Assembly (NCBI RefSeq): GCF_001704415.2
Contig: NW_017189517.1
Coordinates: forward strand, 7,637,167 to 7,701,166
Source: Capra hircus
Lineage: Eukaryota; Chordata; Mammalia; Artiodactyla; Bovidae
Reading direction: 5' to 3'
DNA: 64,000 nucleotides
In this document: positions 37,801 to 45,144 of the stretch, piece by piece
Layout: each line of letters starts with the position of its first letter
How positions within the stretch are numbered: position 1 is the stretch's first letter
Notes under the pieces: model-generated
The model's input: the letters and a program-made list of their open reading frames with translations, nothing else
What the model was told of the DNA's origin: nothing
The model's database searches: none
Program-made: the position numbers and the translations under genes

Positions 37801-40800
37801 GTGAGCCTACAGGAACCTGGCTGAAGAATCTTCAACATGCAAAGAACAGTCAGATCTAAGACTCTAAAGTAGAAGCAGTTGTAGCACGTGTAAGGAATAG
37901 CTGCAGGGCCAGGATGGCTGGTGCCCTGAGTGTGAGGGGGCGAGCAGGAGGAGTGGAGGTCACAGGGCAGGGCAATCGGGAGGGCCTTGTAGGCCACCAG
38001 AAGGAGGAAGTCTTTTAAGCAGTAAACATTTAAGTCAATCAGCATTTTCTGATTCTCTACTGAGGACTGTAAACTCTCATTCAGTCCCAGATACAATTCT
38101 CTTTGGTTTCTTCCTTCTGGATTCCTGAGGTGGAACCGTGTTCCTTTTGAACCCCTAGGGAGGAGTAAGTTTTTCTGCCAGCAGATATCTCCATTATCTT
38201 GGATAGTTACCATTCAGTGTTGGGTAAAAACAATTTAACTTATTTTTCTGAGCCCTTTTGACACAGAGGAAAGCAATACGTAAATCTCAAATGTTTCATA
38301 TACCTGAGGGAGGATAAAATGAATTGCTTACCAACATATTGCTTCCAAAATTCAGTCTATAAAGAAAAAGAGGACAAGTTAATGGTACTATTTACAGTGT
38401 TTTTGATTCCTTCTCTATTATAGTATTTATAATATATATACATGTATAGATTTTTAAAATTCCAAAGGGAAATATGGTTTTTTCCCTATTTTTCAAAAAG
38501 GTTTTTCTATTCTTTGTTCTGCATCTGAAGGATGTTATGTGGAAATACTCACAGTTTTCTCAGTGTTTTCAAAAACTTCTCGTGCTTCTTCAAAACTGCA
38601 TTTTTCTTCTCTACATTCTCTCTCAAGGTTCCCTCGAACAAACTCTTCCAATTTACCTGAATTGTACCTCTTTGGCCGATGGAGAATTTTGGTGGCATTT
38701 TCACGGTCAAGAAAAACTGAAATTTAAAAGAACTCTTTAGCTTTAGAGAAAAGAAAATATTATGAAAATTAAATACATCTCTTAAGAAAGGCTTTGTTTT
38801 TTAATCCAAGTAATCCCCAAACCAATTTATCTTTGGGGCATAGAGCCAAAATCTATGATGTTCTCATGGTACTGTATACATAGGGAGATTTAGGAATTAA
38901 AATTCAGTTTTACTTTTAGTCAAGAGAGCTCCAGTAATAAAAGGTCAGATTTTCATTCGTATTTGAATTTACTCTGGATGAAAAAGAAAGTTCTCAAGTA
39001 AGCAGTTAACTTCACACTTTGTCATCATTTGAAAATAGCTAATTGCAGATCCTTGCAAGGTGATCCATCACCCTGGCCGGGCTGTGTTTCCAGGGCGCAG
39101 TTGTCCAGATGACTCGGCAGCACATTTCTGTTGGAAGAGCAGAGGCCTAAAGGCAACCCTGGTGTCTCACTAGATATTAAAGAGAAACCCCTGCCTTCAT
39201 GTTTTTTATTCTTTAAAACTTCAAACTCACAGCCCCTTAAGTTGGCATGTATTCTAGGAACTCCAGTGACATATGTCATTTTCTGGGATTCAGGATGTGA
39301 TTTATTTTAGCTTTGACTTACTAGCCTGTAGGAACACTCCTGAACACTGGAGGATTAAGGTCTCTAATCTAATTCTCCACCCCCTCCCCCCACCACCCTG
39401 CTCCAATCTCAGTCTCTTCTTTCTGTTTCACTCTGTCTCCGTTCATGTGTCTTTCTCTAGATAGAGAGATATAGATATAGTATCTATATTTATAATTAAT
39501 GACAGGAACTCAAGAAGCTGCCTAGAGTTATTCTTTTCCTTAAGAGAACATCTGATAGCATCTCAAGAGGACGAGATGTTTATAACATGAACTTTCCAGG
39601 GCATTTTGGGGCTGTTTTCTTGTTAGTGCCAAAGAGGAAAAAAGGAAAGGAGAAGAAATAACTAAAGTCCTTTATTTCCATTGAAGCTGTTCACTTTATG
39701 GAGCCTGCTGATCCCTTGACAGTCTCTCCCTTTTCTCACTCCTCAAGTCCCCTTGGGCTTTACTTTCCCCCCGAATTTAGCTTAGACTTTTTCTCTTCAG
39801 CTCTTCCCTTGTCAACTTTCTCTATTCCCTTCACCCCTTCTTCAGTACTTAATGCCCCACAATCCCAACTGCTAGGTCAGACAGCCAGGTGCCCTGGGAG
39901 AAAGCCACAAGCTGCCAATGGGTGCCATGGCATATTGATGCCTCCCAGCCTCCACCATGCCCTCCTCTCTGCTCGCTAGTTCCTGTGCTTGGCCCTGGGC
40001 ACTCCTAGTAGCATCTGTGTCTGTATCCATTTACAGTGCGTTCTAGTGGAAAAATAGGGGTTTGGAGGCAGAGCAGACACACCTGGATTTGAATCACATG
40101 TCTTACCAGTTATTGGCTATGAGACCTCAGGCAAGTCACATAATCTTTGCAGCTTAACTTTGTCAAGTGTAAACAGGAGTATCATCAGACTGTCTGCCTC
40201 CCAGCATTGCTGACAGGATCAGTGAGATCCTGTGCAGGCTGGTGTGTGGTGGTTATCTCTCTTCCTTTCTACTCCTGTGTCTGGTCTGCCTTCCTCTTCT
40301 CAATTTCCTTTTTACTTAATGCACTTTTCTGTGGTTCTTTCTCTTCTTTACCCCATCTGTATAATTAAATGACTCCTGTCAGGATCAGCAGTGACTTCCT
40401 AAAGGATAATTTTGAACTTCTCTATTTGCTGCCTGCTCTGAAACACTCCTAATTGTTGATCTCTCCCTTGTCAGGGTGCTCCTTCCATGAAATCACTCTC
40501 TCCTGGTTCTCCTCTTTGCACTGACTCTTGCTTTTTTTAATTAATTGATTTTAATGAGAGGCTAATTATATTACAATACTGTGGTGGTTTTTTGCCATAC
40601 ATCGACATGAATCAGCCACGGGTGCACATGTGTCCCCCCATTCTGAAACCGCCTCCCCCCACAACTCCCTCCCCACCCCATCAATCTGGGTTGTCCCAGA
40701 GCACCAGCTTTGACTGCCCTTCTTCATGCATCCAACTTGCACTGGTCATCTATTTTACATATGGTTATGTACATGTTTCAATGCTATTCTCTCATATCGT

Positions 40801-43800
40801 TCCACCCTCACCTTTTCCCACATAGTCCAAAAGTCTGTTCTTTACATCTGTGTCTCCTTTGCTGCCCTGCATGCAGGATCATCATTACAGTCTTTCTACA
40901 TCCCATATATATGCATTAATATACAGTATTTGTCTTCTGACTTTCTTTACTTTGTATAATAGGCTATAGGTTCATTCACCTCATTAGAACTCACTCAAAT
41001 GCATTCCATTTTATAACTGAGTAATATACCATTGTGTATATGAACCACAACTTCCTAATCCATTCATCTGCTGATAGATATCTAGGTTGGTTCCATGTTC
41101 TAACTATTGTAAATAGTGTTGTGCCTCTTTCAATTCTGGTTTCCTTGGGATGTGTGGCCAGCAGCAGGACTGCTGGGTCAGATAGCAGTTCTATTCCCAG
41201 TTTTTTATGAAATCTCTACACTGTTCTCCATAATGGCTGTACCAGTTTGTATTCCCACCAACAGTGTAAGAGGGTTCCCTTTTCTCCATATGCTCTCCAG
41301 CATTTATTCTTTGTAGATTTTTTGATGGTGGCCATTATGACCAGTGTGAGATGATACCTCATTGTGGTTTTGATTTGCATTTCTCTAATAATGAATGATG
41401 TTGAGCATCTTTTCATGTTTATTAGCCATCTGTATATCTTTGGAGAAATGTCTGTTTAGTTCTTTTGCCCACTGTTTGATTGGGTTGTTCTGGTATTGAG
41501 TTTGATTGGGTTTTCTGGTATTGAGCTGCATGAGCTGCTTGTATATTTTGGAGATTAATTCTTTGTCAGTTGTTTCATTTGCTATTATTTTCTCCCATTC
41601 TGAAGACTGTCTTTTCACCTTGCTTATAGTTTCCTTCATTGTGCACTGATTCTTGTTATTCACCCACGACTTGTATCCATTCATTCCCCTTCTTCTGCCT
41701 GCCCCATGAGGTTCAGTGTTCTCCCAGGCTCCAGCCACCAGTTTTAGCCTTGTTCTTCCTCAATCCATACATCTTTGTCAGGGCCAGGACTAGGTGAGGT
41801 GAACAAGGCCCCCAGGACACAGAATCCAAGCAGGCATGCTTTCTCAGGGTATGCAAGTATTTTTATGCCCTTCGTGCCCTTCTTGCCTCACCCTAGTCCA
41901 GCCTTAAAATGTTAGTCACTCAGTTGTGTCCGCCTCTTTGTGACCCTATGGACTGTGTAGCCTGCCAGACTCCTCTGTCCATGGGATTCTCCAGGCAAGA
42001 ATACTGGAGCGGCTTGCTATTCCCTTCTCCAGGGGATCATCCTGACTCAGGGATTGAACCTCGGTCTCTTGCATTACAGGCAGATTCTTTACCATCTGAG
42101 GCTCTGGGTCCTTTCTTTTCTTTCTTTCTTTTTTTTTTTTTCTGAGTCCTTTCTTGACTTAGCACAATTTTCTGTGCACTTACTCCTGCCAGGCACTGTA
42201 CTAGGTGCCACAAGATCCATGCTCACTCCCTGGGTCCTTAGACACACATGTGGTTGTAACTGCCATGTATATGACAGTGAGTTCCAAATATCCACCTCAA
42301 GTCAGATAGATCTTTGGAATTCCAGATTGTCTTTCCAACTTGAAACTGTACATCACCAGGTGGCTGGTAAGACCTGATGTTTCCTTAATATTTCTGTATT
42401 GCTGCATGGACAATGTGCTCAGTGTTTGCATCCATTATTTCATTCTCTCCTCACGGCAGTTCCATGAGACAGGTGCTGTCATCTCAGTTTTATAAATCAG
42501 AAAACGAAGGTTCAGAGAGGTTAAGTGACTTGCCCCAAGTAACGCATCAAAGTGTCACTGTCAGAATTTAGTTGTGGGCAGTCAGACTGCCCACAGTCCA
42601 TGCTCTTAGGCACTGGGCCGTATCCTAGATGCTCAAGGATGTGTTCTTTCCACTTCTTCTAAACCCTTTCCCTTTTCATACCCAGATGGTTAAGTCATGT
42701 CATTTCTAGTCAATACTTCCATAGTGTCACTTGAATTCCCTTCCCTCTTCTGATGCCTTCCCTCGATGACTGCAGTGGCCTCAAGACTGGTCTCCCTGTG
42801 TCTGGCCGCCTGTTTCCCACACAGTTCATGAGAATGTTGCCAGGCCAAGCAGCCTAAGTCAGCCGTCAGTGGTATTCATGTTTACACTTCTGATGACTCC
42901 AAATTGCATTCTTTTGTCCAAACTCCTTAGTTTCGGGCCTTCCTTATCTGATGCCCTGACCCTGCCTCACCTGTCATATTCAATGTTGAAAGAATACTGA
43001 GTTCCTGAAAGACCTCACATTTGTTGTGAATCTTGATCTCTGTACATGAGTGCTCCTCTCTGCGTAGAATGCCCTTAATCAGGTGTTTTAGTAGAATGAA
43101 CCTACTCATTTTTTAAGACCCACCTCAAAATATTGTCCCTCTGTCAGTGTCCCCCAATTAATATGTTCCTTTCTTTATGCTCCTTTAGTGTCTGGTATGC
43201 ATCTTATCACGTTGTGTTGAAATCTCTCACCTGGCCTCATGGTACTATAGATCAGAGAGGGAATCTGATTTATCCCCAAGCCCCTCGTACCTTGTGATGG
43301 TACCTGGCACTGTACTAGCCACTGTGTTATGGCCTGAAGCTGTCTTTCACTTTATTTCATTCATTCATTCTGAATGAAAGGCAGCTTGGGTCCATACACT
43401 TTACAAAACTGAATTGGTTGCACAAAATAGTTTTGATTGCAAAATTCTAAATTGATGCAGTAATACCTAAGGGCAGCAGCCATGAAAATGCAACATCTCT
43501 GTGAAAATCATTCATAGAAACTGCTTTTAGAAGCCAGTAACAGTTTAACAGCAGAGGAGAGCACTGCACCGACACTGTCTATCCTTAGGGAAAGACCGCT
43601 GGTGCTCTGCTCAGGGACCTAATATCTCTGACTATGAGGACTCCACTGCCTTTCTCCTCACCATTGTCAGAGGGTCATATATTTAACCCTTCTTCAAGCT
43701 TATCTCTTCTTTTCATTATTTACCAATTTTCTGAAATCCTAGTCCTCCTTATTTTTCTCTGAATCTGTCCTTTTTTCCTACATCTGAGGTCTTCAAGGGG

Positions 43801-45080
43801 GCAGCAGCCTTCTTAAAACCTCCATCACCTCACCACTTATCTCGAAGGAAGAGGTTGGATCCTTTGTCCTCCTAGATCTCACACTGATGAGATGTGTATA
43901 AAGACTTAGCTTTATGTTCTACTTTGTGAATGTTCCAGCTAAATTTCTTTATTGCTTGATGCTGCCCAGTTTGCTGGTTTAATTTAACCTCTGCATTCAT
44001 GTGTCGTTATTTCTGCATTTCAGTGTGACATCATGTCTGGAGTGGGAACCACAGGGCCAGTCTGCTTTCTGGGGATGCTTCGGGTTGGCACCCCTGATCT
44101 TGGCACTGTAGATTTGATTGTAATAGGTTGACAAGTAAGTGTGATAAATGCTTCCTGTGAGAACATGCTGTCTGTCTAAATGGGGTAGTTTCTTCTCTGT
44201 GTGCCTGCCTTTGGGGAATACATAAAGTCACTGAAGTTGTGGAAAAAAACCAAGTGATGTAAATTGCATTGACTAAGATTGTACTCTTGATGTCAATTAT
44301 TGGATTAGCTTTGCTGTCCTAAGAGCTCAAGTGAGCATTGAATTTCCCCCTGTGTCAACTCCAAGATGTTTGGAATCAGACAAAATAATTTCTTTCTAAC
44401 CCATGGAAAACTTTAGTGATAAATAACAACTTATTACTAGAAAGTTTGTTTGTATTCTAAGACTATCAATTGAAGGTGTATGATTTTATAGACTTTAAAA
44501 ATTAGAGGTCTGACTCATTAAATAGTTCTAAAATTTTGAATCACGTTATATGTCTCAAAATCAAACTTTGTGTAAGTAAAACCATTGTTTTTGCTCTGTT
44601 TCTCATTTTGATTTCAAAGTAATGAGTAAAGAACCCACAAAATGACAATTTTTCTCCAAATTCTGCTGTTACCTTGTTAAAGCATTTTCCCCCTTTTAAT
44701 TTTTTTTAAACCAAGAAGACAACTGTTGTCTAAGGAATTACATTGTCAAATCATAAGCCCAACAGTGTTCATTTAAAAAACATACTATAAATATTGTAAA
44801 TCTATTTAATTTTTTAAATGAAGAAGGCATAGCTACCAGAGAATTAGTACTTACTAACACATAAGCTAACTACTAGAATCATAAATTTTGTGGTCAAATC
44901 CTGTAATCATTATTTAATGAAGAAGACAGCCCTAGACGTTTCTGTATCTAAAATACAAGCACATTCAATATAACTTTATAAAGGAAACAAACCTGTACAT
45001 TCAGCACTGAGTAGATATCCTAAAAGGCAGATGGTGACGAGGCCCGGTGATTCTGCCATGATCATGTTCAGGCACCACAT
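10314..45080 (-). CDS. F9: Coagulation factor IX precursor, complete, 8 coding exons
   Basis: Vitamin K-dependent serine protease zymogen, secreted by hepatocytes. Factor XIa or the VIIa/tissue factor complex activates it; factor IXa with VIIIa then cleaves factor X. Coding exons, 5' to 3' on the minus strand: 45080-44993 (88 nt), 38716-38553 (164), 38356-38332 (25), 34169-34056 (114), 24516-24388 (129), 21935-21730 (206), 13068-12954 (115), 10861-10314 (548 including stop). The sum is 1389 nt, giving 462 residues; human is 461. The extra residue is a lysine before the first activation site. All junctions are GT/AG and phases match. Visible modules: signal peptide, propeptide ending RPKR (residues 43-46), Gla domain with twelve Glu, two EGF domains, activation peptide, trypsin-like domain. 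The triad should be H268, D316, S412 in precursor numbering. No frameshift or premature stop was seen, so the gene looks functional. I counted exon lengths from the sequence; the human comparison is from memory. Confidence 0.98.
10948..11177 (-). mobile_element. F9: BovA-type SINE in F9 intron 7
   Basis: Reverse-orientation Bov-A2 ending in GGGAAGCCCC, about 90 bp upstream of the exon 8 acceptor. On the minus strand its tail is in open frame with exon 8. Confidence 0.88.
11487..11548 (-). mobile_element. BovB 3'-end fragment
   Basis: Starts TCAGTTCAGTTCAGTCAGC and continues 'ggctttcctgtccatcaccaac', the terminal ~60 bp of BovB in reverse orientation. Confidence 0.75.
11796..12563 (+). mobile_element. 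CHR-type SINE split by a BovB insertion
   Basis: The left part, 11796-11877 (TTTCCCTGGTGGTCCAGTGG... to TTGGGGAACTA), continues at 12533 (AGATCCCACATGCTG...) to an A-rich tail. The break coincides with the duplicated 11-mer described for the BovB copy inside. Confidence 0.85.
11878..12521. mobile_element. BovB LINE with internal 5' inversion
   Basis: 11878 to about 12150 is BovB reverse-transcriptase sequence in minus orientation (YADDTT at the junction, GRKVMT at the outer end). About 12151-12521 is the BovB 3' end in plus orientation, ending in (ACTGA)n. The 11-bp TTGGGGAACTA at 11867-11877 and 12522-12532 shows that both parts came in as one insertion. Confidence 0.9.
12677..12888 (+). 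mobile_element. BovA-type SINE in F9 intron 7
   Basis: GGGCTTCCCTGATGGC to ...GACATGACTTAGCGACTAAACC, flanked by ATGATAT (12670-12676, 12889-12895). It ends 65 bp from the exon 7 boundary. Confidence 0.88.
12954..13068 (-). CDS. F9: F9 exon 7: protease domain, catalytic His
   Basis: Encodes [20 protein letters not shown], the TAAHC motif with the catalytic histidine (precursor H268), and [11 protein letters not shown] with the first base of the next Gly. Acceptor ttccacag, donor GTAAAT, 115 nt as in human. A BovA SINE ends about 65 bp downstream of the donor in intron 7. Confidence 0.97.
13122..13137. repeat. (CAA)n microsatellite
   Basis: Five CAA/ACA units, about 55 bp upstream of the exon 7 acceptor on the F9 strand. 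Confidence 0.85.
14405..14530 (-). repeat. MIR ancient SINE
   Basis: Diverged reverse-orientation MIR: 'acatttaatactcacaacactgtggagt...' and 'gagcaaactgaggtttag'. Confidence 0.65.
14760..16130. repeat. Unassigned older repeat-like stretch interrupted by L1
   Basis: Text such as 'gcagggcttgttgcaaaatgaaaatgcagg' on the left and 'acagggccctgcaactgcac' on the right reads like one old dispersed repeat, split by the L1 at 15582-16043. I cannot name the family. Confidence 0.4.
15582..16043 (+). mobile_element. Young 5'-truncated L1 3' end
   Basis: Ruminant L1 3' end ('gaggtggatgaaactggagcc', 'gtatggcaaaaccaatgcag') with a poly(A) tail. Flanked by AAAACACAAATGCAAA at 15566-15581 and 16044-16059. 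Confidence 0.9.
17585..17698 (+). mobile_element. BovA SINE, partial
   Basis: Central and 3' BovA text (CACTCCAGTATTCTTGCCTG to ...GTTGGACGCAATTGAGTAAC) without the head. A short reverse BovA head fragment lies at 17195-17245. Confidence 0.8.
17734..18153 (+). mobile_element. BovB LINE 3' end
   Basis: 5'-truncated BovB from the [12 protein letters not shown] region to the (ACTGA)n tail, flanked by AACCACT (17727-17733, 18154-18160). Frame broken. Confidence 0.85.
18225..18432 (-). mobile_element. BovA-type SINE
   Basis: Reverse Bov-A2 with GTCTCCTGCATTGCAGGCAC near its head; the final GGGAAG is diverged. Confidence 0.85.
18800..19700 (+). promoter_or_regulatory. GC/CpG-rich block inside F9 intron 6, possible antisense promoter/first exons
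   Basis: Unlike its AT-rich surroundings, this block is CpG-dense, especially 19030-19480. It carries strong plus-strand donor sequences: CAG|GTAACT (GT at 18947), AAG|GTAAGC (19171), AAG|GTGAGC (19208) and CAG|GTAAGC (19286). It also has a nuclear-receptor cluster (19008-19062) and an ETS-type GCCGGAAAT (19068-19076). Short open frames show no known domain. It could be an alternative promoter, an antisense noncoding first exon, an enhancer or a decayed retrocopy. Confidence 0.4.
19041..19062 (+). promoter_or_regulatory. Nuclear-receptor site: TGACCTT and DR1
   Basis: TGACCTT at 19041-19047 is followed by GGGTCA-G-AGGTCG at 19050-19062, a DR1 of the HNF4/RXR/PPAR type with one mismatch. An AGGTCA half site lies at 19008-19013. 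Function is inferred. Confidence 0.45.
19889..19914. repeat. (TTTTG)n microsatellite
   Basis: Four to five tandem TTTTG units. Confidence 0.85.
19937..20106 (-). mobile_element. CHR-type SINE
   Basis: Reverse copy ending ...CACCAGGGATGTCC, with its poly(A) tail as the A/T run at the left. Flanked by CTAAAAGTGA at 19927-19936 and 20107-20116. Confidence 0.85.
20467..20671 (+). mobile_element. BovA-type SINE
   Basis: GTCCCTGGTGGCTCAGATGG to ...GACTGAGCGATTTCACTC, flanked by CAAGGAAGAC (20457-20466, 20672-20681). Confidence 0.92.
20835..21045 (+). mobile_element. BovA-type SINE
   Basis: GGGCTTCCCTGGTGGCTCAG to ...GAGCCACTAACACACAC, flanked by a 12-bp duplication ACCCTAGCTGCT (20823-20834, 21046-21057). 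Confidence 0.93.
21730..21935 (-). CDS. F9: F9 exon 6: linker and activation peptide
   Basis: Encodes PFPCGRVSV (whose Cys makes the interchain disulfide to the protease chain), the first activation site LTR|AE, a 35-residue activation peptide, and the second site FNR|VVGGED with the start of the heavy chain up to FPWQ. At 206 nt it is 3 nt longer than human, because SKKLTR carries one extra Lys. The activation peptide has three N-X-S/T sequons (ENSS, DNVT, SNQS) against two in human. Acceptor tttgtctag, donor GTACTC. Confidence 0.97.
22216..22422 (+). mobile_element. BovA-type SINE
   Basis: CTTCCCTGGTGGCTCAGACA to ...GACATGACTGACTTCACTTTCAC; no clear target duplication. Confidence 0.88.
22585..22697 (-). 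mobile_element. CHR-type SINE
   Basis: Reverse copy: GAGGCCACACTGCATGGC ... CACTGGACTGCCAGGGAATT. Confidence 0.75.
23530..23612 (+). mobile_element. BovA SINE 3' fragment
   Basis: GGAGAAGCCTGGTAGGCTAC to ...GAGCGACTTCACTTTCAC; only the 3' half. Confidence 0.8.
24388..24516 (-). CDS. F9: F9 exon 5: EGF-like domain 2
   Basis: Encodes EGF2, beginning [14 protein letters not shown] and ending KSCEPA, with six cysteines in the usual spacing. It lacks the Ca2+-binding signature of EGF1, as in the family. Acceptor ctttcag, donor GTCAAA (a non-consensus +3/+4 stretch), 129 nt as in human. EGF2 contributes to factor VIIIa and platelet binding in human factor IX. Confidence 0.97.
24900..25460 (-). 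mobile_element. Old L1 fragment
   Basis: Reverse L1 3' text ('cttcatccatgttgtttttt', 'attccattgtatgaatatta', 'gtaatgaacattcttgtac'), heavily diverged. Confidence 0.6.
25498..25767 (+). mobile_element. BovA dimer SINE
   Basis: Two BovA monomers separated by a CATG-rich linker (GCATGCATGCATGCATTGG), flanked by TTAATATA (25490-25497, 25768-25775). Confidence 0.88.
25853..27713 (+). mobile_element. BovB (RTE-type) LINE, 5'-truncated, RT domain broken
   Basis: BovB encodes an endonuclease/reverse transcriptase. This copy starts before the RT domain and runs to the (ACTGA)n end. Frames at 26171-26560, 26582-26860, 26803-26985 and 26985-27404 carry [19 protein letters not shown], the catalytic YADD and the C-terminal region. 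They are split by a TAA at 26558-26560 where related copies have CAA and by small indels, including the loss that shifts frame near 26985. It cannot encode a working enzyme. The preserved polarity and tail mark one insertion. Confidence 0.92.
27730..28125 (-). mobile_element. Old L1 fragment
   Basis: Reverse L1 ORF2 text ('ttatattaagatggctttgcc', 'ggcaaatctttttatatccc'), diverged. Confidence 0.55.
28130..29700. other. Intron 4 stretch without assigned repeat
   Basis: Somewhat GC-richer near 28.3-28.8 kb. Only short frames; nothing recognised. Confidence 0.4.
29711..29920 (-). mobile_element. BovA-type SINE
   Basis: Reverse Bov-A2 with GTCTCCTGCATTGCAGGCAG and the end CCACCAGGGAAGCCCC. Confidence 0.9.
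30678..30950 (+). mobile_element. BovA dimer SINE
   Basis: Two monomers with a CACTTTCACTTTTTACTTTC linker and an AGCAGCAGC tail, flanked by AGTGTCTGAGGT (30666-30677, 30951-30962). Confidence 0.92.
31289..31694 (-). mobile_element. BovB LINE 3' end, diverged
   Basis: Reverse BovB terminal ~400 bp: the 3' end at 31289 (TTGTTCAGTCGCTAAGTC) to the ESWTV-region complement (GGTCCAACTCTCACATTT). Confidence 0.82.
32795..32965 (+). repeat. MIR ancient SINE
   Basis: 'gcagttagaagcatgggttt', 'tttcctcatctgtgtagaatg', matching the MIR core in sense orientation. Confidence 0.65.
32975..33197 (-). mobile_element. BovA-type SINE
   Basis: Reverse copy from GTGTGCTAAGTCACTTCAG to GTGCCACCCGGGAACCT. Confidence 0.85.
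33208..33477 (-). mobile_element. BovA dimer SINE
   Basis: Reverse dimer beginning GCTGCTGCTAAGTTGCTTC, flanked by ACCACTTCCT (33198-33207, 33478-33487). It sits directly against the previous SINE. Confidence 0.9.
33585..33990 (+). mobile_element. L1 3' fragment
   Basis: 'acaatggaatattattcaac', 'caacaacgtggatgagcctg', 'ccacatgattccacttatat' are L1 3'-end text; diverged. Confidence 0.7.
34056..34169 (-). CDS. F9: F9 exon 4: EGF-like domain 1
   Basis: Encodes the Ca2+-binding EGF1 domain, mature residues 47-84, with six cysteines starting D-G-D-Q-C. The Ca2+ ligands Asp47, Asp49 and Gln50 and the beta-hydroxylated Asp64 are present. Acceptor gttgaag, donor GTAAGT, 114 nt as in human. Ser53, the O-glucose site in human, is kept. 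The residue before the third cysteine is Met61 where human has Ser61 (the O-fucosylation site), so that modification cannot occur here. Confidence 0.97.
35885..36060 (+). repeat. MIR ancient SINE
   Basis: 'ctgcgtgacctttggcaagtc', 'cctcagtttcttctgtaaaa', 'gtgaggattaaaagtgacag' match the MIR core. Confidence 0.75.
36463..36675 (+). mobile_element. BovA-type SINE
   Basis: CTAGGTGGCACTAGTGGTAA to ...ACACAACTAAAATGACTTAAC; the head resembles the 5124 copy. Confidence 0.85.
37480..37900 (-). repeat. L2-like ancient LINE fragment
   Basis: 'caattcattcagcaagtatt...gcttctgtaccagatactgtt...aagctttcattctagcaagg' matches the reverse L2 3' region pattern. Confidence 0.55.
38332..38356 (-). CDS. F9: F9 exon 3: aromatic stack microexon
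   Basis: A 25-nt microexon with acceptor tttatag and donor GTAAGC, encoding T-E-F-W-K-Q-Y-V and the first base of the next Asp codon. It supplies the twelfth Gla-forming Glu (mature 40) and the aromatic stack helix linking Gla to EGF1. The length equals that of the human exon. It is too short to be found as an ORF and was located by translation and splice sites. The intron between exons 2 and 3 is only 196 bp. Confidence 0.96.
38553..38716 (-). CDS. F9: F9 exon 2: propeptide and Gla domain
   Basis: The acceptor tttcag precedes the first base at 38716; the donor is GTGAGT. It encodes the propeptide ([17 protein letters not shown]), whose Phe-16, Ala-10 and Leu-6 are the gamma-carboxylase recognition residues and whose end RPKR is the furin site. 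It then encodes mature residues 1-38, beginning YNSGKLEEF. Glu at mature 7, 8, 15, 17, 20, 21, 26, 27, 30, 33 and 36 are all present, as are the Cys18/Cys23 pair. Carboxylated, these bind Ca2+ and anchor the enzyme to phosphatidylserine membranes. The propeptide reads E-N-A-T, which creates an N-X-T sequon where human has N-A-N. Confidence 0.97.
40060..40260 (+). repeat. MIR ancient SINE
   Basis: 'acacctggatttgaatcaca', 'gacctcaggcaagtcacata', then a weak 3' part. Confidence 0.65.
40538..41740 (-). mobile_element. L1 LINE 3' portion (end of ORF2 and 3'UTR)
   Basis: Reverse L1: the 3'UTR at the left ('gccatacatcgacatgaatc') and ORF2 C-terminal coding to the right. Two minus frames, 41385-41738 and 41216-41416, encode [19 protein letters not shown] and [12 protein letters not shown] text and are shifted relative to each other. 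5'-truncated and dead. Confidence 0.88.
41905..42106 (-). mobile_element. BovA-type SINE
   Basis: Reverse copy from GTTAGTCACTCAGTTGTGTC to TTCTTTACCATCTGAGG; the distal GGGAAGCCC end is missing. Confidence 0.85.
42400..42580 (-). repeat. MIR ancient SINE
   Basis: 'gcatccattatttcattctc', 'gaggttaagtgacttgcccc' are the reverse MIR core. Confidence 0.75.
42690..43330 (+). repeat. L2 ancient LINE
   Basis: 'ttttaagacccacctcaaaat...tgtctggtatgcatcttatc...gtacctggcactgtactagcc' follows the L2 3' end order in sense orientation. Confidence 0.65.
44993..45080 (-). CDS. F9: F9 coding exon 1: signal peptide
   Basis: Encodes the start Met and a hydrophobic secretion signal, including the run [16 protein letters not shown]. 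The exon ends one base into the valine codon completed by exon 2, with donor GT at 44992-44991. I chose the most upstream ATG (45080-45078; protein starts MWCLNMIM) because it matches the length and position of the human start. Two further in-frame ATGs, at residues 6 and 8, precede the hydrophobic core and could also serve as starts, as is known for human F9. The frame stays open upstream, but that extension has no family similarity and lies in promoter DNA. Confidence 0.95.
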
Positions 45081-45095
45081 AACCTTTGTTAGTAG

Positions 45096-45105
45096 CTTGT
45101 GCAAG
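45096..45105 (-). promoter_or_regulatory. F9: C/EBP-type site in the F9 5'UTR
   Basis: The minus strand reads CTTGCACAAG, a perfect 10-bp palindrome of the C/EBP half site TTGCACAA. It sits at about +5 to +14 relative to the inferred start, where human F9 has its C/EBP footprint. Confidence 0.7.
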
Positions 45106-45126
45106 TAGCAAGGTTGACCAACTGTT

Positions 45127-45138
45127 CCAAAGTACAAG
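45127..45138 (-). promoter_or_regulatory. F9: HNF4 (and overlapping AR) site of the F9 promoter
   Basis: Minus strand CTTGTACTTTGG, about 20-28 bp upstream of the inferred start. It is identical to the human element whose mutation gives the Leyden and Brandenburg phenotypes (established knowledge). This fits liver expression. Confidence 0.8.
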
Positions 45139-45144
45139 CTGAGC

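Larger units (their letters stand above)
34170..38331 (-). other. F9: F9 intron 3
   Basis: 4162 bp with few young insertions: a MIR (35885-36060, plus), a BovA SINE (36463-36675, plus) and an L2-like stretch (37480-37900, minus). A 145-codon open frame overlapping the L2-like stretch shows no recognisable domain. Confidence 0.8.
38717..44992 (-). other. F9: F9 intron 1
   Basis: 6276 bp. It holds a MIR (about 40060-40260, plus), an L1 3' portion (40538-41740, minus), a BovA SINE (41905-42106, minus), a second MIR (42400-42580, minus), an L2 (42690-43330, plus) and otherwise AT-rich unique sequence next to exon 1. No other gene is seen. Confidence 0.85.

Noticed and set aside
37776..38213. 145-codon minus frame in intron 3
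   Set aside because: Overlaps an L2-like repeat, and no domain or flanking splice signals support it.
38553..38716. Possible F9 pseudogene
   Set aside because: All eight exons are intact with matching phases, canonical splice sites and conserved catalytic, Gla and cysteine residues.
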